Notes: a model not told the origin generated them from the sequence alone. DNA of 64,000 bases from Notolepis coatsorum (GCA_963971535.1 OZ020598.1:90564520-90628519); one strand, 5' to 3'; counted from the first letter of the stretch, positions 43,350 through 55,915 are shown. Numbers and translations: made by a program.

Positions 43350-44429
43350 TAAAAGTTGCGAACGATCTCTCCTCTCTCTGTCTCTGCACGAGAAGCAGCG
43401 AGTCATTACACACACTCCTCGCGAGTCGCGCTACACATACATACGGGTACTCCTTAATGAAAGCGCTGTCAATAGTATGCAGCTGCAGCACGTCAGACAG
43501 CAGCGCTTACAAGCCCCGCACATACAAGCCCCGCACACCTGATGTGCTGCAGCTGGAAGCATCTCAGCGCTGTCTCCGTGCCGACGCGCGCTGCACACAG
43601 ACACAGACAGCTCTGCATGGACTGAGTCGTGATGGCGGATAGAGCGAAGCGTTCACAAGTGCAACAAAACATTTGCCAGTAAGGGTGGCAATACGAGCAA
43701 TCTATCAAAACATTTGTTTGCAAAACACTATATTAGTGTGCAGAAATGCGCCGTATTCGACTGCCTTGCGCGCAGTGGTCCATCTGCATCCACGTCCACT
43801 GCAGCCGGTAAGCCAAGATACGGAGTTTCCTAGGCTAATAACGAATTATTACAAATAGGCTAATAAACAAAATAATTGTTTAGCTACAAATACTACAATC
43901 TAAAAACTTTTTATAGATCGTCAAGCTGAGGTCAGCCACCAATGTGTCCCAGGCCAGTGAGCCCACCACACATCCTCCCTAGGCTCTACCTCCACCACCC
44001 AAAGTCCTTTCTCCCTAGCAGCTAGAGGAAAGATGACAGAGGATAGGGTGAACGAGTGTCACAGGGCTGTGACAAAGTTTGTTGTCAAAGGCCTGCACCC
44101 GTTCTCTACAGTGGAGTCCAAGGACTTTAGGTAACAACTAATCATTCAGTGTATATCGTTTTTTTTGTATACATAGTTGTCTAACTTGTCTGTTGTTGTT
44201 ATAAGTTATTATTGAAGCAGCTATTCCCACCACTCCACACACATTTACAATAATTCAATCATTTCTAATCTTTACTGTAGGGAGATGACCAATGCTCTCA
44301 ACTGCAAATATAAAAATCATAAAAAAATTATCAAAAAGAACCGATAAGAGTATCGATAAAGTACCGAACCGTTAAGCAGTATCGATAGGAGTAGTAGTAT
44401 CGATAAAATCCTAACGATACCCATCCCTA
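43205..44429 (+). mobile_element. BED-finger hAT element (copy 2), TSD GTAGGGGT
   Basis: The exact TSD GTAGGGGT lies at 43197-43204 and 44430-44437. The ends read TAGGGATGCC and CATCCCTA. It is inverted relative to copy 1 at 27765. It contains a TTA run (about 43317-43350) and three transposase exon fragments at 43632-43807, 43917-44130 and from 44281. Confidence 0.92.
43632..44330 (+). pseudogene. hAT transposase exons 1-3, catalytic core deleted
   Basis: Exon 1 (43632-43807) has a damaged BED finger: part of the Cys half is deleted, with a frameshift. It ends at CAGCCG/GTAAGC. Exon 2 (43917-44130) encodes a region with ATNVSQASEP, then MTEDRVNECHRAV and VKGLHPFSTVESKDFR, and ends at a GTAAC donor. 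Exon 3 starts at 44281 after CTTTACTGTAG and reads EMTNALNCKYK before the terminal repeat takes over. The series matches the N-terminal half of ZBED1-like hAT transposases. The RNase H-like core and dimerisation domain are absent, so it is a deletion derivative. Confidence 0.75.
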
Positions 44430-45587
44430 GTAGGGGTTAAGTATAGCGTGTGTAGAGAGATAGTGTAGGGGTTAAGTATAGCGTGTGTAGAGAGATAGTG
44501 TAGGGGTTAAGTATAGCGTGTGTAGAGAGATAGTGTAGGGGTTAAGTAAAGCGTGCATAGAGAGATAGTGTAGGGGTTAAGTAAAGCATGTGTAGAGAGA
44601 TAGTGTAGGGGTTAAGTAAAGCATGTGTAGAGAGATAGTGTAGGGGTTAAGTAAAGCATGTGTAGAGAGATAGTGTAGGGGTTAAGTAAAGCATGTGTAG
44701 AGAGATAGTGTAGGGGTTAAGTAAAGCATGTGTAGAGAGATAGTGTAGGGGTTAAGTAAAGCGTGCATAGAGAGATAGTGTAGGGGTTAAGTAAAGTGTG
44801 CATAGAGAGATAGTGTAGGGGTTAAGTAAAGCGTGCATAGAGAGATAGTGTAGGGGTTAAGTATAGCATGTATAGAGAGATAGTGTAGGGGTTAAGTAAA
44901 GCGTGTGTAGAGAGATAGTGTAGGGGTTAAGTAAAGCGTGAGTAGAGAGATAGTGTAGGGGTTAAGTATAGCGTGGATAGAGATAGTGTAGGGGTTAAGT
45001 ATAGCGTGAGTAGAGAGATAGTGTAGGGGTTAAGTATAGCGTGGATAGAGATAGTGTAGGGGTTAAGTAAAGCGTGTGAGAGAGATAGTGTAGGGGTTAA
45101 GTAAAGCGTGTGAGAGAGATAGTGTAGGGGTTAAGTAAAGCGTGAGTAGAGAGATAGTGTAGGGGTTAAGTATAGCATGTGTAGAGAGATAGTGTAGGGG
45201 TTAAGTATAGCATGTGTAGAGAGATAGTGTAGGGGTTAAGTATAGCGTGAGTAGAGAGATAGTGTAGGGGTTAAGTAAAGCATGTGTAGAGAGATAGTGT
45301 AGGGGTTAAGTAAAGCATGTGTAGAGAGATAGTGTAGGGGTTAAGTATAGCGTGAGTAGAGAGATAGTGTAGGGGTTAAGTAAAGCATGTGTAGAGAGAT
45401 AGTGTAGGGGTTAAGTAAAGCGTGAGTAGAGAGATAGTGTAGGGGTTAAGTATAGCATGTGTAGAGAGATAGTGTAGGGGTTAAGTATAGCGTGCATAGA
45501 GATAGTGTAGGGGTTAAGTATAGCGTGTGTAGAGAGATAGTGTAGGGGTTAAGTAAAGCATGTGTAGAGAGATAGTGTAGGGGTTAA

Positions 45588-46579
45588 AGGATAACTCCAA
45601 CATTTTGGGAAATTAGCTTATTTAACATCTTCCCTGGAGTTAGACAAGAAGATACATACCTTTTTTGTCTCTGTGCGTGCATTTAGCTTAGGGAACAGAC
45701 GCTCCGTTAGCATAGCTTAGCTTCATCACTGGAAGTGAGGCAGGACAGTACCCTGACGTTCCCTACAGGTTTGTTGATATTCTCATTCCTTCAAAGGATC
45801 TGAACCGATTGAAGTTTATGGATACCATGACTTAAAATCCTCTTACCTTGACGATTAAAAGCCTCCCCAATTTAGAAAACAGTAATCCAATGGCTGGTAT
45901 TGATAATATACTACTAACTACTGGACGCTCGGAGCTAACCGGAGCTAACGCAGAACAGGATGTGTAAAGCAAATATAATGACTTCCTTTCTGGGGTTTTC
46001 AAAATAAAAGTGCGACGTTTATAGCAGCGGAAAACGTTTATTTTGTACATTATCTAACGTTAACACGAACCTAAACTAACGTTACAACTAACCTAAAGTT
46101 AGTTTAGGTTCGTGTTAACGTTAGATAATGTACAAAATAAACGTTTTCCGCTGCTATAGACGTCGCTCTTTTATTTTGAAACCCCCCAGAAAGGAAGTCA
46201 TTGCTCTCGTTATCTGCTTGAGTGTCCGGTTAGCTCCGTTAGCGTGCAGTAGTTAGTAGAATATCAATACCAGCCATTGGATTACTGTTTTCTAAATTGG
46301 GGAGGCTTTAAATCGTCAAGGTAAGAGGATTTTAAGTCATGGTATCCATAAACTTCAATCGGTTCAGATCCTTTGAAGGAATGAGAATATCAACAAACCT
46401 GTAGGGAACGTCAGGGTACTGTCCTGCCTCACTTCCAGTGATGAAGCTAAGCTATGCTAACGGAGCGTCTGTTCCCTAAGCTAAATGCACGCACAGAGAC
46501 AAAAAAGGTATGTATCTTCTTGTCTAACTCCAGGGAAGATGTTAAATAAGCTAATTTCCCAAAATGTTGGAGTTATCCT
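45588..46579. mobile_element. 992-bp foldback element, TTAA target site
   Basis: TTAA on both sides (45584-45587 and 46580-46583) restores a normal minisatellite unit when the element is removed. The two arms (about 490 bp each) begin AGGATAACTCCAACATTTTG and are inverse copies with few differences. The turn is near CTAACGTTACAACTAACC (about 46074-46091). There is no transposase. TTAA with AGG ends suggests Kolobok or piggyBac mobilisation. Confidence 0.9.
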
Positions 46580-46860
46580 TTAAGTAAAGCGTGAGTAGAG
46601 AGATAGTGTAGGGGTTAAGTATAGCGTGCATAGAGAGATAGTGTAGGGGTTAAGTATAGCGTGCATAGAGATAGTGTAGGGTTAAGTATAGCGTGTGTAG
46701 AGAGATAGTGTAGGGGTTAAGTATAGCGTGCATAGAGAGATAGTGTAGGGGTTAAGTAAAGCGTGTGTAGAGAGATAGTGTAGGGGTTAAGTATAGCGTG
46801 CATAGAGAGATAGTGTAGGGGTTAAGTATAGCGTGCACAGAGAGATAGTGTAGGGGTTAA

Positions 46861-47217
46861 CACCCCTTCCTCTGGACCCTTGTGTGACCTTGCTGACCTT
46901 TGATCGAATCCCACCAGACTCCAGAGCCATGTCCCCCTCTCAGCTTTCCTACTTCCTAAATAAAGAAACGTATGACGCGCAAAGGTAACCTGTACAAGGT
47001 TGTTAAGAAGAAATCACGCTAACGACCCATCGGCGTTGTCTTGTACCCTCTGTGAATCTCCCATCCCCGTTGCTTTTTATGTACAGCTGTTGCAGTCCAC
47101 TGTCAAGGACTTCTAAGAATCTTAGTGAACCGAGCTGGAGAAGTCCTATTCTCTGGACCATATTATAAGAACACAAAAGCAACTTCTAACTATTTTTTTT
47201 CTTTCTTGTTGCTAATG
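46861..47217. other. Unclassified unique sequence
   Basis: Non-repetitive, with no coding frame that I recognise. Confidence 0.3.
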
Positions 47218-47225
47218 TTAGAGTG

Positions 47226-47651
47226 TAGGGGTGTAACGATACAGACGTTTTCAGATTCAATACGGATTTTAGATTTTGAGGTAACGATTTGATTCCATTT
47301 TTGTTTCTTTATGCATTAAAATGTAATCTCGCTACAGAGCTGTAATTATAGATTATTATTATATTATTACACAGTTTGGTTCGGCTCAGAAAGATGCAAT
47401 GTTTCATTTCAAAGTCGTACTGTAAGTAAAGAAAATGAACCTTAAACATTATGCTACTGTAATAGCAGTAGCCATACCATGAAACCAGTTAAATGAAGAG
47501 AAAGAAAGGAGAGGCCGCCCAGGGAAGAGAAGGAGAGAAGGACAATCATTGATACAGTACAGTCTTACATTTGGATTGAAAATGTGATGGATTGAACATA
47601 CTTATTATTATTTTGTTATTCTGTATTGAGGACGTTACACCCATACCAATA
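47226..47651. mobile_element. 426-bp hAT MITE, TSD TTAGAGTG
   Basis: The exact octamer TTAGAGTG lies at 47218-47225 and 47652-47659. The ends contain GGGTGTAACG and its inverse CGTTACACCC. No ORF. Confidence 0.85.
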
Positions 47652-47659
47652 TTAGAGTG

Positions 47660-48200
47660 CATCGTCATAACCTAATTCTTCAGTGATGTAATCCATATAA
47701 AGTACATTGTAAATCACCACTCTGTCGTCTCTGCATAGACCTCAGGCTTTACTATGAGACGATAAGATGATCGATGGAGATCTCGTTGTCGTTGGAACCG
47801 AATCTCCGGCATTATTTGTTGATCCCCCGGCATCGTTTGTGAAATCACCGGCATTGTGATGATGAATGATAAGTATCCGAGTGACAGGAAGAGTGGTCGT
47901 CTTTCTCCGCTCGTCCGTCACCCCGCTGTTGCCATAAACAGACAGGCCGATATAGCCACGTTAGTCGACATTGATTAGGCGCTGTGTGTCTGTCGAGATG
48001 AGATTGCTCACTTACTTCTCATTCCGAGCTGAGCGCATACAGGTGGAGTCGAATGAGATGCACGGCATGGGGGCGGTAGACTGTGGAGCCGCGTGCCGCA
48101 GATCTGATTAGGTGTCTGTTTCTCGAGGTAGCCTGCATATCAATTCCATGCCTTGTAGGGTAATAAGGGAGCACGGTAGGATCTGTCAAACAGCGACGTC
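47660..48200. other. Unique, moderately CpG-containing sequence
   Basis: Complex sequence with homeobox-like ATTA words and segments such as CTGCATATCAATTCCATGCC (about 48133-48152). No coding frame. It is a candidate for non-coding constraint, on complexity alone. Confidence 0.25.
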
Positions 48201-48428
48201 TAGGGGTGGGGCATTCTCAATATAGAATCGAATATTCGGAAAGAAAATGTACTCTCAATACTACTGTGTATCGAATTGTTATTGACGATTCTCTCTTTTT
48301 CTTCACCTGGTCTCCGATCTGTCTCTCTTGGTTTTAACTGGTGGTAGTATTGTGGTTAGCATAATGTCTATGGCGTAGTGCAATTTACAAAATGTATTTC
48401 TCTGAGCCAAACCAAGCTGTGTAGTATG

Positions 48429-48518
<90 letters not shown>

Positions 48519-48605
48519 GAGCTTTGTGGTATTTTTGAATGCATAAAGAATCAAAATTCGTATAAAATCTGAAAATGGGTGTGTCATTACGCCCCACCCC
48601 ATCTA
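48201..48605. mobile_element. MITE-like element with (TA)n core
   Basis: Ends TAGGGGTGGGGCATTC and CGCCCCACCCCATCTA form a terminal inverted repeat. A (TA)n run lies at about 48431-48514. No exact TSD was found. Confidence 0.6.
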
Positions 48606-49464
48606 AACAGGATCTAAACCATGGCACACCAAGGCCCTTAACACATTTGCTTGTAACTGTCATATAAAGCCTAGAAACAAGATGAGAGAGAGATGGTAAG
48701 ATATGAGCAGCAGCTGCCTGGACAAACTGATCAGCTTCGATAGAGGAAGGCATTGTCATAACCTGATTTCATTATATTTTAAATGTAAATTAAGTGTTAA
48801 AAGAGAGAAACTGGAACCTGTTTGAAACTAGAAATTATCTGATTGGCTGTTGTGCTCCTACCCTCCCACCACCTTCACCATACAAAGATCTCCATTAACT
48901 TAGCATCTTCTAAGTGCAATAATGGTTCACTTTGTTTCAAAGGGTGATTTTGGGGGGATTTGCGTCGACATTGTCAACATTCAAGCGTTTGTAACTAGTT
49001 GTTGTAGAAGTAACTTCTTCTCAAAACTATCCGGTGAAGCTTTAACTTTGCCATCGCATCGCATACCGTCTCACTCTGTGTACATTTGGAATAATCACCA
49101 TGGATATGAATCACCATGACTCACCACCTTGGATGTCATCATAGTGCTTTACAGGTGGTACAAAAAGATGCACCGGGCGTGCAGAATGACCCAAACGATG
49201 CACCAGGCTTTCAGATTGCACCTGGCACGCAGAATGAATATCGGGAGAAACAATGACAGCCTGTCCCATTAATTCTGTGTATCAAGCACGGTCTTATGTC
49301 AGAGCCTATATATGAAATATGAAATACCATGAAATACTAGAAATGTCATCATGCTACACATGTCTCGTGATAAGAATGGGTGGGCCACCCTCCCACACCG
49401 ACAGCCCATCTAATTAGAAGAATGTACACTATAACTGTCAATGTAAAGCAATATATGTATCTTA
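48606..49464. other. Unclassified sequence
   Basis: It includes two short related blocks, GATGCACCGGGCGTGCAGAATGA-like and GCACCTGGCACGCAGAATGA, at about 49167 and 49217. No gene. Confidence 0.3.
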
Positions 49465-49610
49465 TCAGGGGTGCAGTCGTAATATCAGAACTGTTATACA
49501 TTTTTATTTTTTTATTTCTTTTAATTATATTCGACTAAGAGGTTGGCCAGTCGACTACGGCTCCTTTCGACCGATTAGTCGACTAATCGACTAATAGGGG
49601 TCAGCCCTAC
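49465..49610. mobile_element. hAT-like fragment with AGTCGACTAATCG ends
   Basis: CAGGGGTGCAGTCG on the left and GACTAATAGGGGTCAGCCCTA on the right, with repeated CGACTAATCGACTAAT. TSD not resolved. Confidence 0.4.
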
Positions 49611-50013
49611 ACGATATACATCACAATATTTATATTTCCTCTAAAGCACTTAAAATGCTTGATTTAACCCTTTGATGCATACAGTCATGCCAACATGATG
49701 ATTATAATAGTCCCTGCAACATGCATTAACATGCATTAAACCATGAAGATGCTTTCAAAAATAATTAAATTAAAAGTTTCAAAAAGTCTAAAAGAGTAGT
49801 CTACTGACACACTAATACAGAAATGTTTTTATTAACATCTAAGACAATTTATATAAAAACTCTTGGGTGCCTAAGACTTTTGCACAGTAGGCTACTGTGT
49901 TTTCTATCCACTTTAGCCAAAAATACACACACACACACACACTACTGTGAGAAAATAATAATAATTTTTATTATCAGCAATGTTATAATAACATCCTACT
50001 GGTAAACAAAACA
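49611..50013. other. AT-rich sequence with a short (CA)n
   Basis: A CA run at about 49924-49942. Otherwise nothing recognised. Confidence 0.3.
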
Positions 50014-50021
50014 CTGTAAAG

Positions 50022-50380
50022 TAGGGATGTCGGATATTATCGGCCTACCAATATTGGCATTAAAATGTAATATCGGAAATGATCGTTTTTTATAATAATT
50101 TATATAATAATTTATTTATTTTTACATTTATTGAACCTTTATTTACCCAGGCAAGCAAGTAAGAACAAATTCTTATTTTATTTATTGTCAAAAGTATGCA
50201 TAATGTTGTGTTAATTCCACGACGAGAGATATGTAATGTTAATTACCTGAAATTATTAAGTTTTTTGGGGGGGAAACCCTGCATATATCGGTATCGGTTG
50301 ATATCGGTATCGGAAATGAAGAGTTGGACAATATCGGTATATCGGATATCAGTAAAAAAAAACAATATCGAACATCCCTA
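50022..50380. mobile_element. 359-bp hAT MITE, TSD CTGTAAAG/CCGTAAAG
   Basis: Ends TAGGGATGTCGGATATTATC and ATATCGAACATCCCTA, with octamers at 50014-50021 and 50381-50388 identical at seven positions. ATCGGTATCGG words repeat inside. A LINE-tail-like insert (TTGAACCTTTATTTACCCAG) lies at about 50095-50165. Confidence 0.85.
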
Positions 50381-50388
50381 CCGTAAAG

Positions 50389-50768
50389 TAAATGTAAGTT
50401 CAGAATCTTTGACCCGTAGCCCTATGTCCTACTTATGATGATGTTGTCGGAAGGAGTAGAGTCCTTTCTCAGCACGATCCGCGCTGTGCTTCATACTGGA
50501 TGCCCAGCTCCTCCCCAGCTAGCCACAAACCTAATGTAAAGTTAATGAGGCGTCTGTAAAAAGCTTTGTTGCTCTGGGTTCACTGTGTGGAGAAGGCTTC
50601 AAGGTTCATTTCAGGGCAGGCTGGAGCGCGGGCCCCATTACTTGACATTAGTGCGGGTATCCACTAGGCTATGGTGTGTGGATTCTGAATTTAATCAACA
50701 TTTAATTAAAAAGCTCTATATTGTCATTAACTCTGTAACAGTCATGGTGGTTTAGATGTCCTCACTGC
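50389..50768. other. Unique sequence
   Basis: Single-copy, with TTTAATCAACATTTAATTAA at about 50691-50710 and balanced composition. No coding frame. A weak candidate for a conserved non-coding element. Confidence 0.25.
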
Positions 50769-50958
50769 CAGTGGCGTGCACAGATAGGAAGAGGGGGCCT
50801 GAGCTCCTGCCATTTTGCCCGTCCCAAAATAAAATATATATCTTTTTAATTTTTTTTATTTCTTTTGGTCAAATATGAACACTGGGTGTTGGTAGGTTAA
50901 GTGTAATTATTTTTTTTGCTTGAGCCCCTGCCCCCCAAATTGTCTGTGCACGCCCCTG
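50769..50958. mobile_element. 190-bp hAT MITE, TSD CTCACTG[C/G]
   Basis: Ends CAGTGGCGTGCACAGA and TCTGTGCACGCCCCTG are inverse. Flanking octamers CTCACTGC and CTCACTGG differ at the last base only. Confidence 0.85.
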
Positions 50959-50989
50959 CTCACTGGGTACCGGAGCATCGTCTACACGC

Positions 50990-51175
50990 AGTGGTTCTCA
51001 ATTATTTTCATGATAGAGAGAAAGAGAGACAGAGATTATCAGAATAGTCACTCCTATTCTCTCATTGGGCTAACTTCTAGTTCATTGTAAAATATTTATA
51101 TTTTCCATTTTTCTGAGGACCCCTGGAAACCCCCTCAAAGGTACCCTTGGAGATCCCCGGACCCCACGTTGACGA
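50990..51175. mobile_element. Decayed hAT MITE fragment
   Basis: GCAGTGGTTCTCAATTATTT at the left and CCCCGGACCCCACGTTGA at the right are typical ends of a hAT MITE. The right terminus is eroded. Confidence 0.45.
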
Positions 51176-51196
51176 ACGTTTTTATTTTCGCTACAC

Positions 51197-51385
51197 TACT
51201 AGAAGCCCCACATGTCAAACCTCCACATTCAGCTGGGTGCGCTTGTTATGAACCCCCGGGTGAAGCCCCACACGTCAAACCTCCACTTTCAGCTGGGTGC
51301 GCTTGTTATGAACCCCCGGGTGAAGCCCCACACGTCAAACCTCCACTTTCAGCTGGGTGCGCTTGTTATGAACCCCTGGATGCTT
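51197..51385. repeat. 60-bp tandem triplication
   Basis: Three units of GAAGCCCCACACGTCAAACC, TCCACTTTCAGCTGGGTGCG and CTTGTTATGAACCCCCGGGT. The second and third are identical, the first differs slightly. The two small ORFs across it are artefacts of the 60-bp (multiple of three) period. Confidence 0.9.
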
Positions 51386-51444
51386 CCGGTTTCTGCGTGA
51401 AATTGAATAGCTTGTAGTAAAGTAATACAGTAATGTTAGCAAAA

Positions 51445-51850
51445 GTACATTTATTTTATTTATTTATTTAACCTTTATTTAACCAGAAAAGTCTCATTGA
51501 GATTAAAAATCTCTTTTACAAGAGCGCCCTGGCCAAGATAGGCAGCAGCACAGTTACAATTAAAAGTTTACAAAAAAAATTATAAAAAATAAAAATAACA
51601 TATAGCAATTAAAACTAAAAACAAGGACAATTCACAGAACCATTCATAGTCATTCAAAACATCTGCAGCCAGATGTGCTGGATTCCATATCACTTAGAAG
51701 TGTTTTAAAAGCAACCAGTGAGACCAGCTCATGCAAATGCAGGTGGTTTTCTAGCTGATTCCAGGTGGAGGGAGCTGCATACCTGAACGCCCTGAAATAA
51801 TACAGCGAGTTTCATGGAGCATATATTCAACCCTTTACAACATCAATGGC
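51445..51850 (-). mobile_element. LINE 3'-end fragment (third lineage)
   Basis: A TTTA run, then TTTAACCTTTATTTAACCAG, AAGTCTCATTGAGATT and AGAGCGCCCTGGCCAAGATA, is the antisense 3' end of a LINE type widespread in fish. GTGGAGGGAGCTGCATACCT further in would be its coding end. Family name not assigned. Confidence 0.5.
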
Positions 51851-52055
51851 AGTGTGAAAGGTAGGCTCAGATCTACCCAAACCTTATACTGTACACCGTC
51901 ACCTATGCACACTTTTTTACTTTTTTAAAGACAGGGACAATCTGGTAACAAGTGAGAAGTCAAACCCAGACTGGTCTGGTCCTTTAAGGATATAGAGGCA
52001 AAGTGAATTCATGGAAAGATGATTTTAGCATGTGGGTGACAGTCTGGGAGCCGGG
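51851..52055. other. Unclassified sequence
   Basis: No supported feature. Confidence 0.3.
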
Positions 52056-52556
52056 CTGGGACATCTCCTTCTCTCTCCTCACCATCATCTCTCCTTCTCT
52101 CTCTCCTCACCATCATCTCTCCTTCTCTCTCTCCTCACCACCATCTCTCCTTCTCTCTCCTCACCATCATCTCTCCTTCTCTCTCCTCACCATCATCTCT
52201 CCTTCTCTCTCCTCACCATCATCTCTCCTTCTCTCTCTCCTCACCATCATCTCTCCTTCTCTCTCCTCACCGTCATCTCTCCTTCTCTCTCTCCTCACCA
52301 TCATCTCTCCTTCTCTCTCCTCACCATCATCTCTCCTTCTCTCTCCTCACCATCTTCTCTCCTTCTCTCTCCTCACCATCATCTCTCCTTCTCTCTCCTC
52401 ACCATCTTCTCTCCTTCTCTCTCCTCACCATCATCTCTCCTTCTCTCTCCTCACCATCATCTCTCCTTCTCTCTCCTCACCATCATCTCTCCTTCTCTCT
52501 CCTCACCATCATCTCTCCTTCTCTCTCCTCACCATCATCTCTCCTAGCTTCTCTCT
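52056..52556. repeat. About 26-bp pyrimidine minisatellite
   Basis: Units of CTCCTCACCATCATCTCTCC plus TTCTCT, varying by CT dinucleotides. About 20 copies. The 204-aa and 171-aa Leu/Ser/His ORFs are artefacts. Confidence 0.93.
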
Positions 52557-52893
52557 CCTCGTTCAGTCGTCTCGCCGTGACCCCGAAGCGCCGCTGACAC
52601 TCGACGACGACACATAAAGACATAGTGACAGATTGAAAGGCTATTACGGGGCTGACAGTTATGAATCAGTTCTGGCCACAGTGGCTGTCACCTAATCCAG
52701 TGGCCCTGTTGTCAGAGGGGCGCGATAGAGGCAGGATGGAGCGTTTAATCTAGTTGAAATGCTATGCAGATAAAGCCCCGCGCCGGGGCCCGGAGGAGGC
52801 CCCGCCTCGCTCTTATCTGTCCTCCGCAGACCTGCTCGGCTGGAAGGGGTCTTAGCCGTCAGCAGATGTGCATGGGAGGCTATAGGTTGAACA
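52557..52893. other. Unique GC-richer sequence
   Basis: Complex sequence, including AAAGCCCCGCGCCGGGGCCC (52774-52793, a small hairpin) and GCTCTTATCTGTCCTCCGCA. No convincing ORF. It may be regulatory or an old unique segment. Confidence 0.25.
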
Positions 52894-53180
52894 CACACAC
52901 ACACACACACAGACACACACGCACACAGACGCACACACACACACACACAGCTGCACTTGCGCGTACGTACACACAAACATGTGATGTACACAATGTAAAC
53001 GTACTACGCGTGAAGCACACAAACGCACACAAACGCAGATGCACTCGCGCGTAACCTGTATATAGACGAACGTACGATGCGTGTAATTATAATTGCGCTA
53101 TGCTATGACTGCGAGTGCTCACACACACACACGCACACACACACACACACGCACACGCACACACGCACACACACATGGAT
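52894..53180. repeat. Interrupted (CA)n tracts
   Basis: CA runs at 52893-52950 and 53120-53176, separated by ACGTACACACAAACATG-like and ACACAAACGCACACAAACGC segments. Confidence 0.93.
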
Positions 53181-53566
53181 GCACTCTTAATACTGTATAG
53201 AGAAATACATACAGTACACACATGTATAAGTGTGCGCACAGGTACATTATGCAAGCATACTGTACATTGCAAACAGGCATACATTCACTAATAATAATGA
53301 TATAATTATAAAAGTTGCTTTACACTAAGGGGCGGAGGTGGTGATACAAACAACAGACAAGCGTAACACAAACACAGGAGGATGGAGGGGGGAGGGGTGG
53401 CTAAGAGAAGGCGTGGAGAAGAGATTATGCTTGAGACGGGATTGAACATTTGAGAGACTCTTTGAGGGGTAGGAATTCCAGAGCCTGGGGGGGCTGCCCT
53501 GGAGACAGGTGTGCAGCCACACCTGCTCCTGGGCCCAATTAACTAGACCCAAGACAGGTGTGGCTG
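53181..53566. other. Unclassified sequence
   Basis: G-rich around 53380-53500. A minus-strand 75-codon frame has no domain. Confidence 0.3.
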
Positions 53567-54000
53567 CTTAACCCTTTCACTACCACGTTACCAAAGGGTT
53601 AACCCTTTCACTGCGACAATACAGACGGTTAACCCTTTCACTGCCACACGACAGACGGTTAACCCTGTCACTGCGGCAATACATAATGTTAACCCTTTCA
53701 CTGCCACACGACAAAGGGTTAACACTTTCACAACCACACTACAGAAGGTTAACCCTTTCACTACCACACGATATACGGTTAACCGTCTGTCGTGTGGTAG
53801 TGAAAGGGTTAACCTTCTGTAGTGTGTTAGTGAAAGGGTTAACCCTTTGTCGTGTGGCAGTGAAAGGGTTAACCTTCTGTAGTGTGTTAGTGAAAGGGTT
53901 AACCCTTTGTTGTGTGGCAGTGAAAGGGTTAACCTTCTGTATTGTCGCAGTGAAAGGATTAACCCTTTGGTAGTGTGGCAGAGAAAGGGTTATCAGACAT
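53567..54000. repeat. 30-bp dispersed repeat, locus 4: large palindrome
   Basis: About seven units run as TTAACCCTTTCACTACCAC-type. At ACGGTTAACCGT (53775-53786) the direction reverses, and seven more run as TTAACCTTCTGTAGTGTGTT plus AGTGAAAGGG. The arms are about 210 bp each. Confidence 0.9.
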
Positions 54001-54600
54001 GAAATAACACCAACTAACCCTATCTAGGTCCAAATTCCATGGAATTTTTACTACTTTCTGTTGTATGTGTCTTGGACCTTTTTGGACCATATTAACCAAC
54101 TTGATCATAACAATGGTCGGAACTGAACTGAATGGGCTTGTCGGGCGTAGTTGTCAGGACTGAATCTCTTACTTATTATGACTCATATAGGAGCAGTTAT
54201 TTTCTTTCCTTTTAGAGACAATCACTCAAAATCAGCAACATTACAGCAAACACAATAATGTGATAGGAATACGGGAGGAAATACATGCAGTATCTCTGAC
54301 AATTACAAGGTTTTGGAAGATCCATCTTGATGCATTTAGCTTCCTGGAGGCGAAGGCGAGCCGGAGGGTACTATGAGTGGGAGCTTCCTACTCACCAAAT
54401 GGTGTCCGTGGTTCTTAAACAACAGCACGCTAGGTCCTATCCTCTTCTCTTTTCTCTCTTCTCTCTTCTCTCTTCTCTTTCTTTTCTTTTCTCCTCATCA
54501 CAGAGAATTTGGCAGTCAATATACAGAACAAAGGAAGTCCTGTATGGGACAAACCAATTTAGCCCATAATACACGCTAAAGACGCACGCACACATACAGT
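54001..54600. other. Unclassified sequence with a CTTTT-type run
   Basis: TTCTCTCTTCTCTCTTCTC repeats at about 54440-54495. The rest is single-copy without a gene. Confidence 0.35.
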
Positions 54601-55674
<1,074 letters not shown>

Positions 55675-55724
55675 CCTAGTGATTTCCCTGTCCTGTGGTC
55701 ACAGCCTCTACCTGTTTCCTACAC

Positions 55725-55915
55725 ACCCACCATGCCCCACCATGCCCCACCATGCCCCACTATGATCCACCATGCCCCACCATGCCCCACCATTCCCCAC
55801 CATGACCCACCATGACCCACCATGCCCCACCATGATCCACCATGCCCCACCATGACCCACCATGACCCACCATGCCCCACCATGCCCCACCATGATCCAC
55901 CATGCCCCACCATGC
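55725..55915. repeat. 10-bp tandem repeat CATGCCCCAC
   Basis: About 19 units, with CATGACCCAC and CATGATCCAC variants. The Gly/Trp-rich minus-strand ORFs are artefacts. Confidence 0.95.

Larger units (their letters stand above)
40843..46860. repeat. 35-bp minisatellite, split by three transposons
   Basis: The unit is GTAGGGGTTAAGTAAAGCGT followed by GCATAGAGAGATAGT. Variants include AGTATAGCG/AGTAAAGCG and GCATAG/GAGTAG/GTGTAG. Pure array blocks are 40843-41966, 42989-43204, 44430-45587 and 46580-46860. The intervening DNA is two hAT elements and one foldback element, all with TSDs drawn from the unit itself. Confidence 0.95.

Noticed and set aside
40843-46860. Regular 35-bp direct repeats resembling a CRISPR array
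   Set aside because: Units are contiguous with no unique spacers, no cas genes are near, and the context is eukaryotic. It is a minisatellite.
52003-52617. 204-aa plus-strand ORF rich in Ser, Leu and His
   Set aside because: It lies wholly in a pyrimidine minisatellite, and an overlapping 171-aa ORF exists in another frame.
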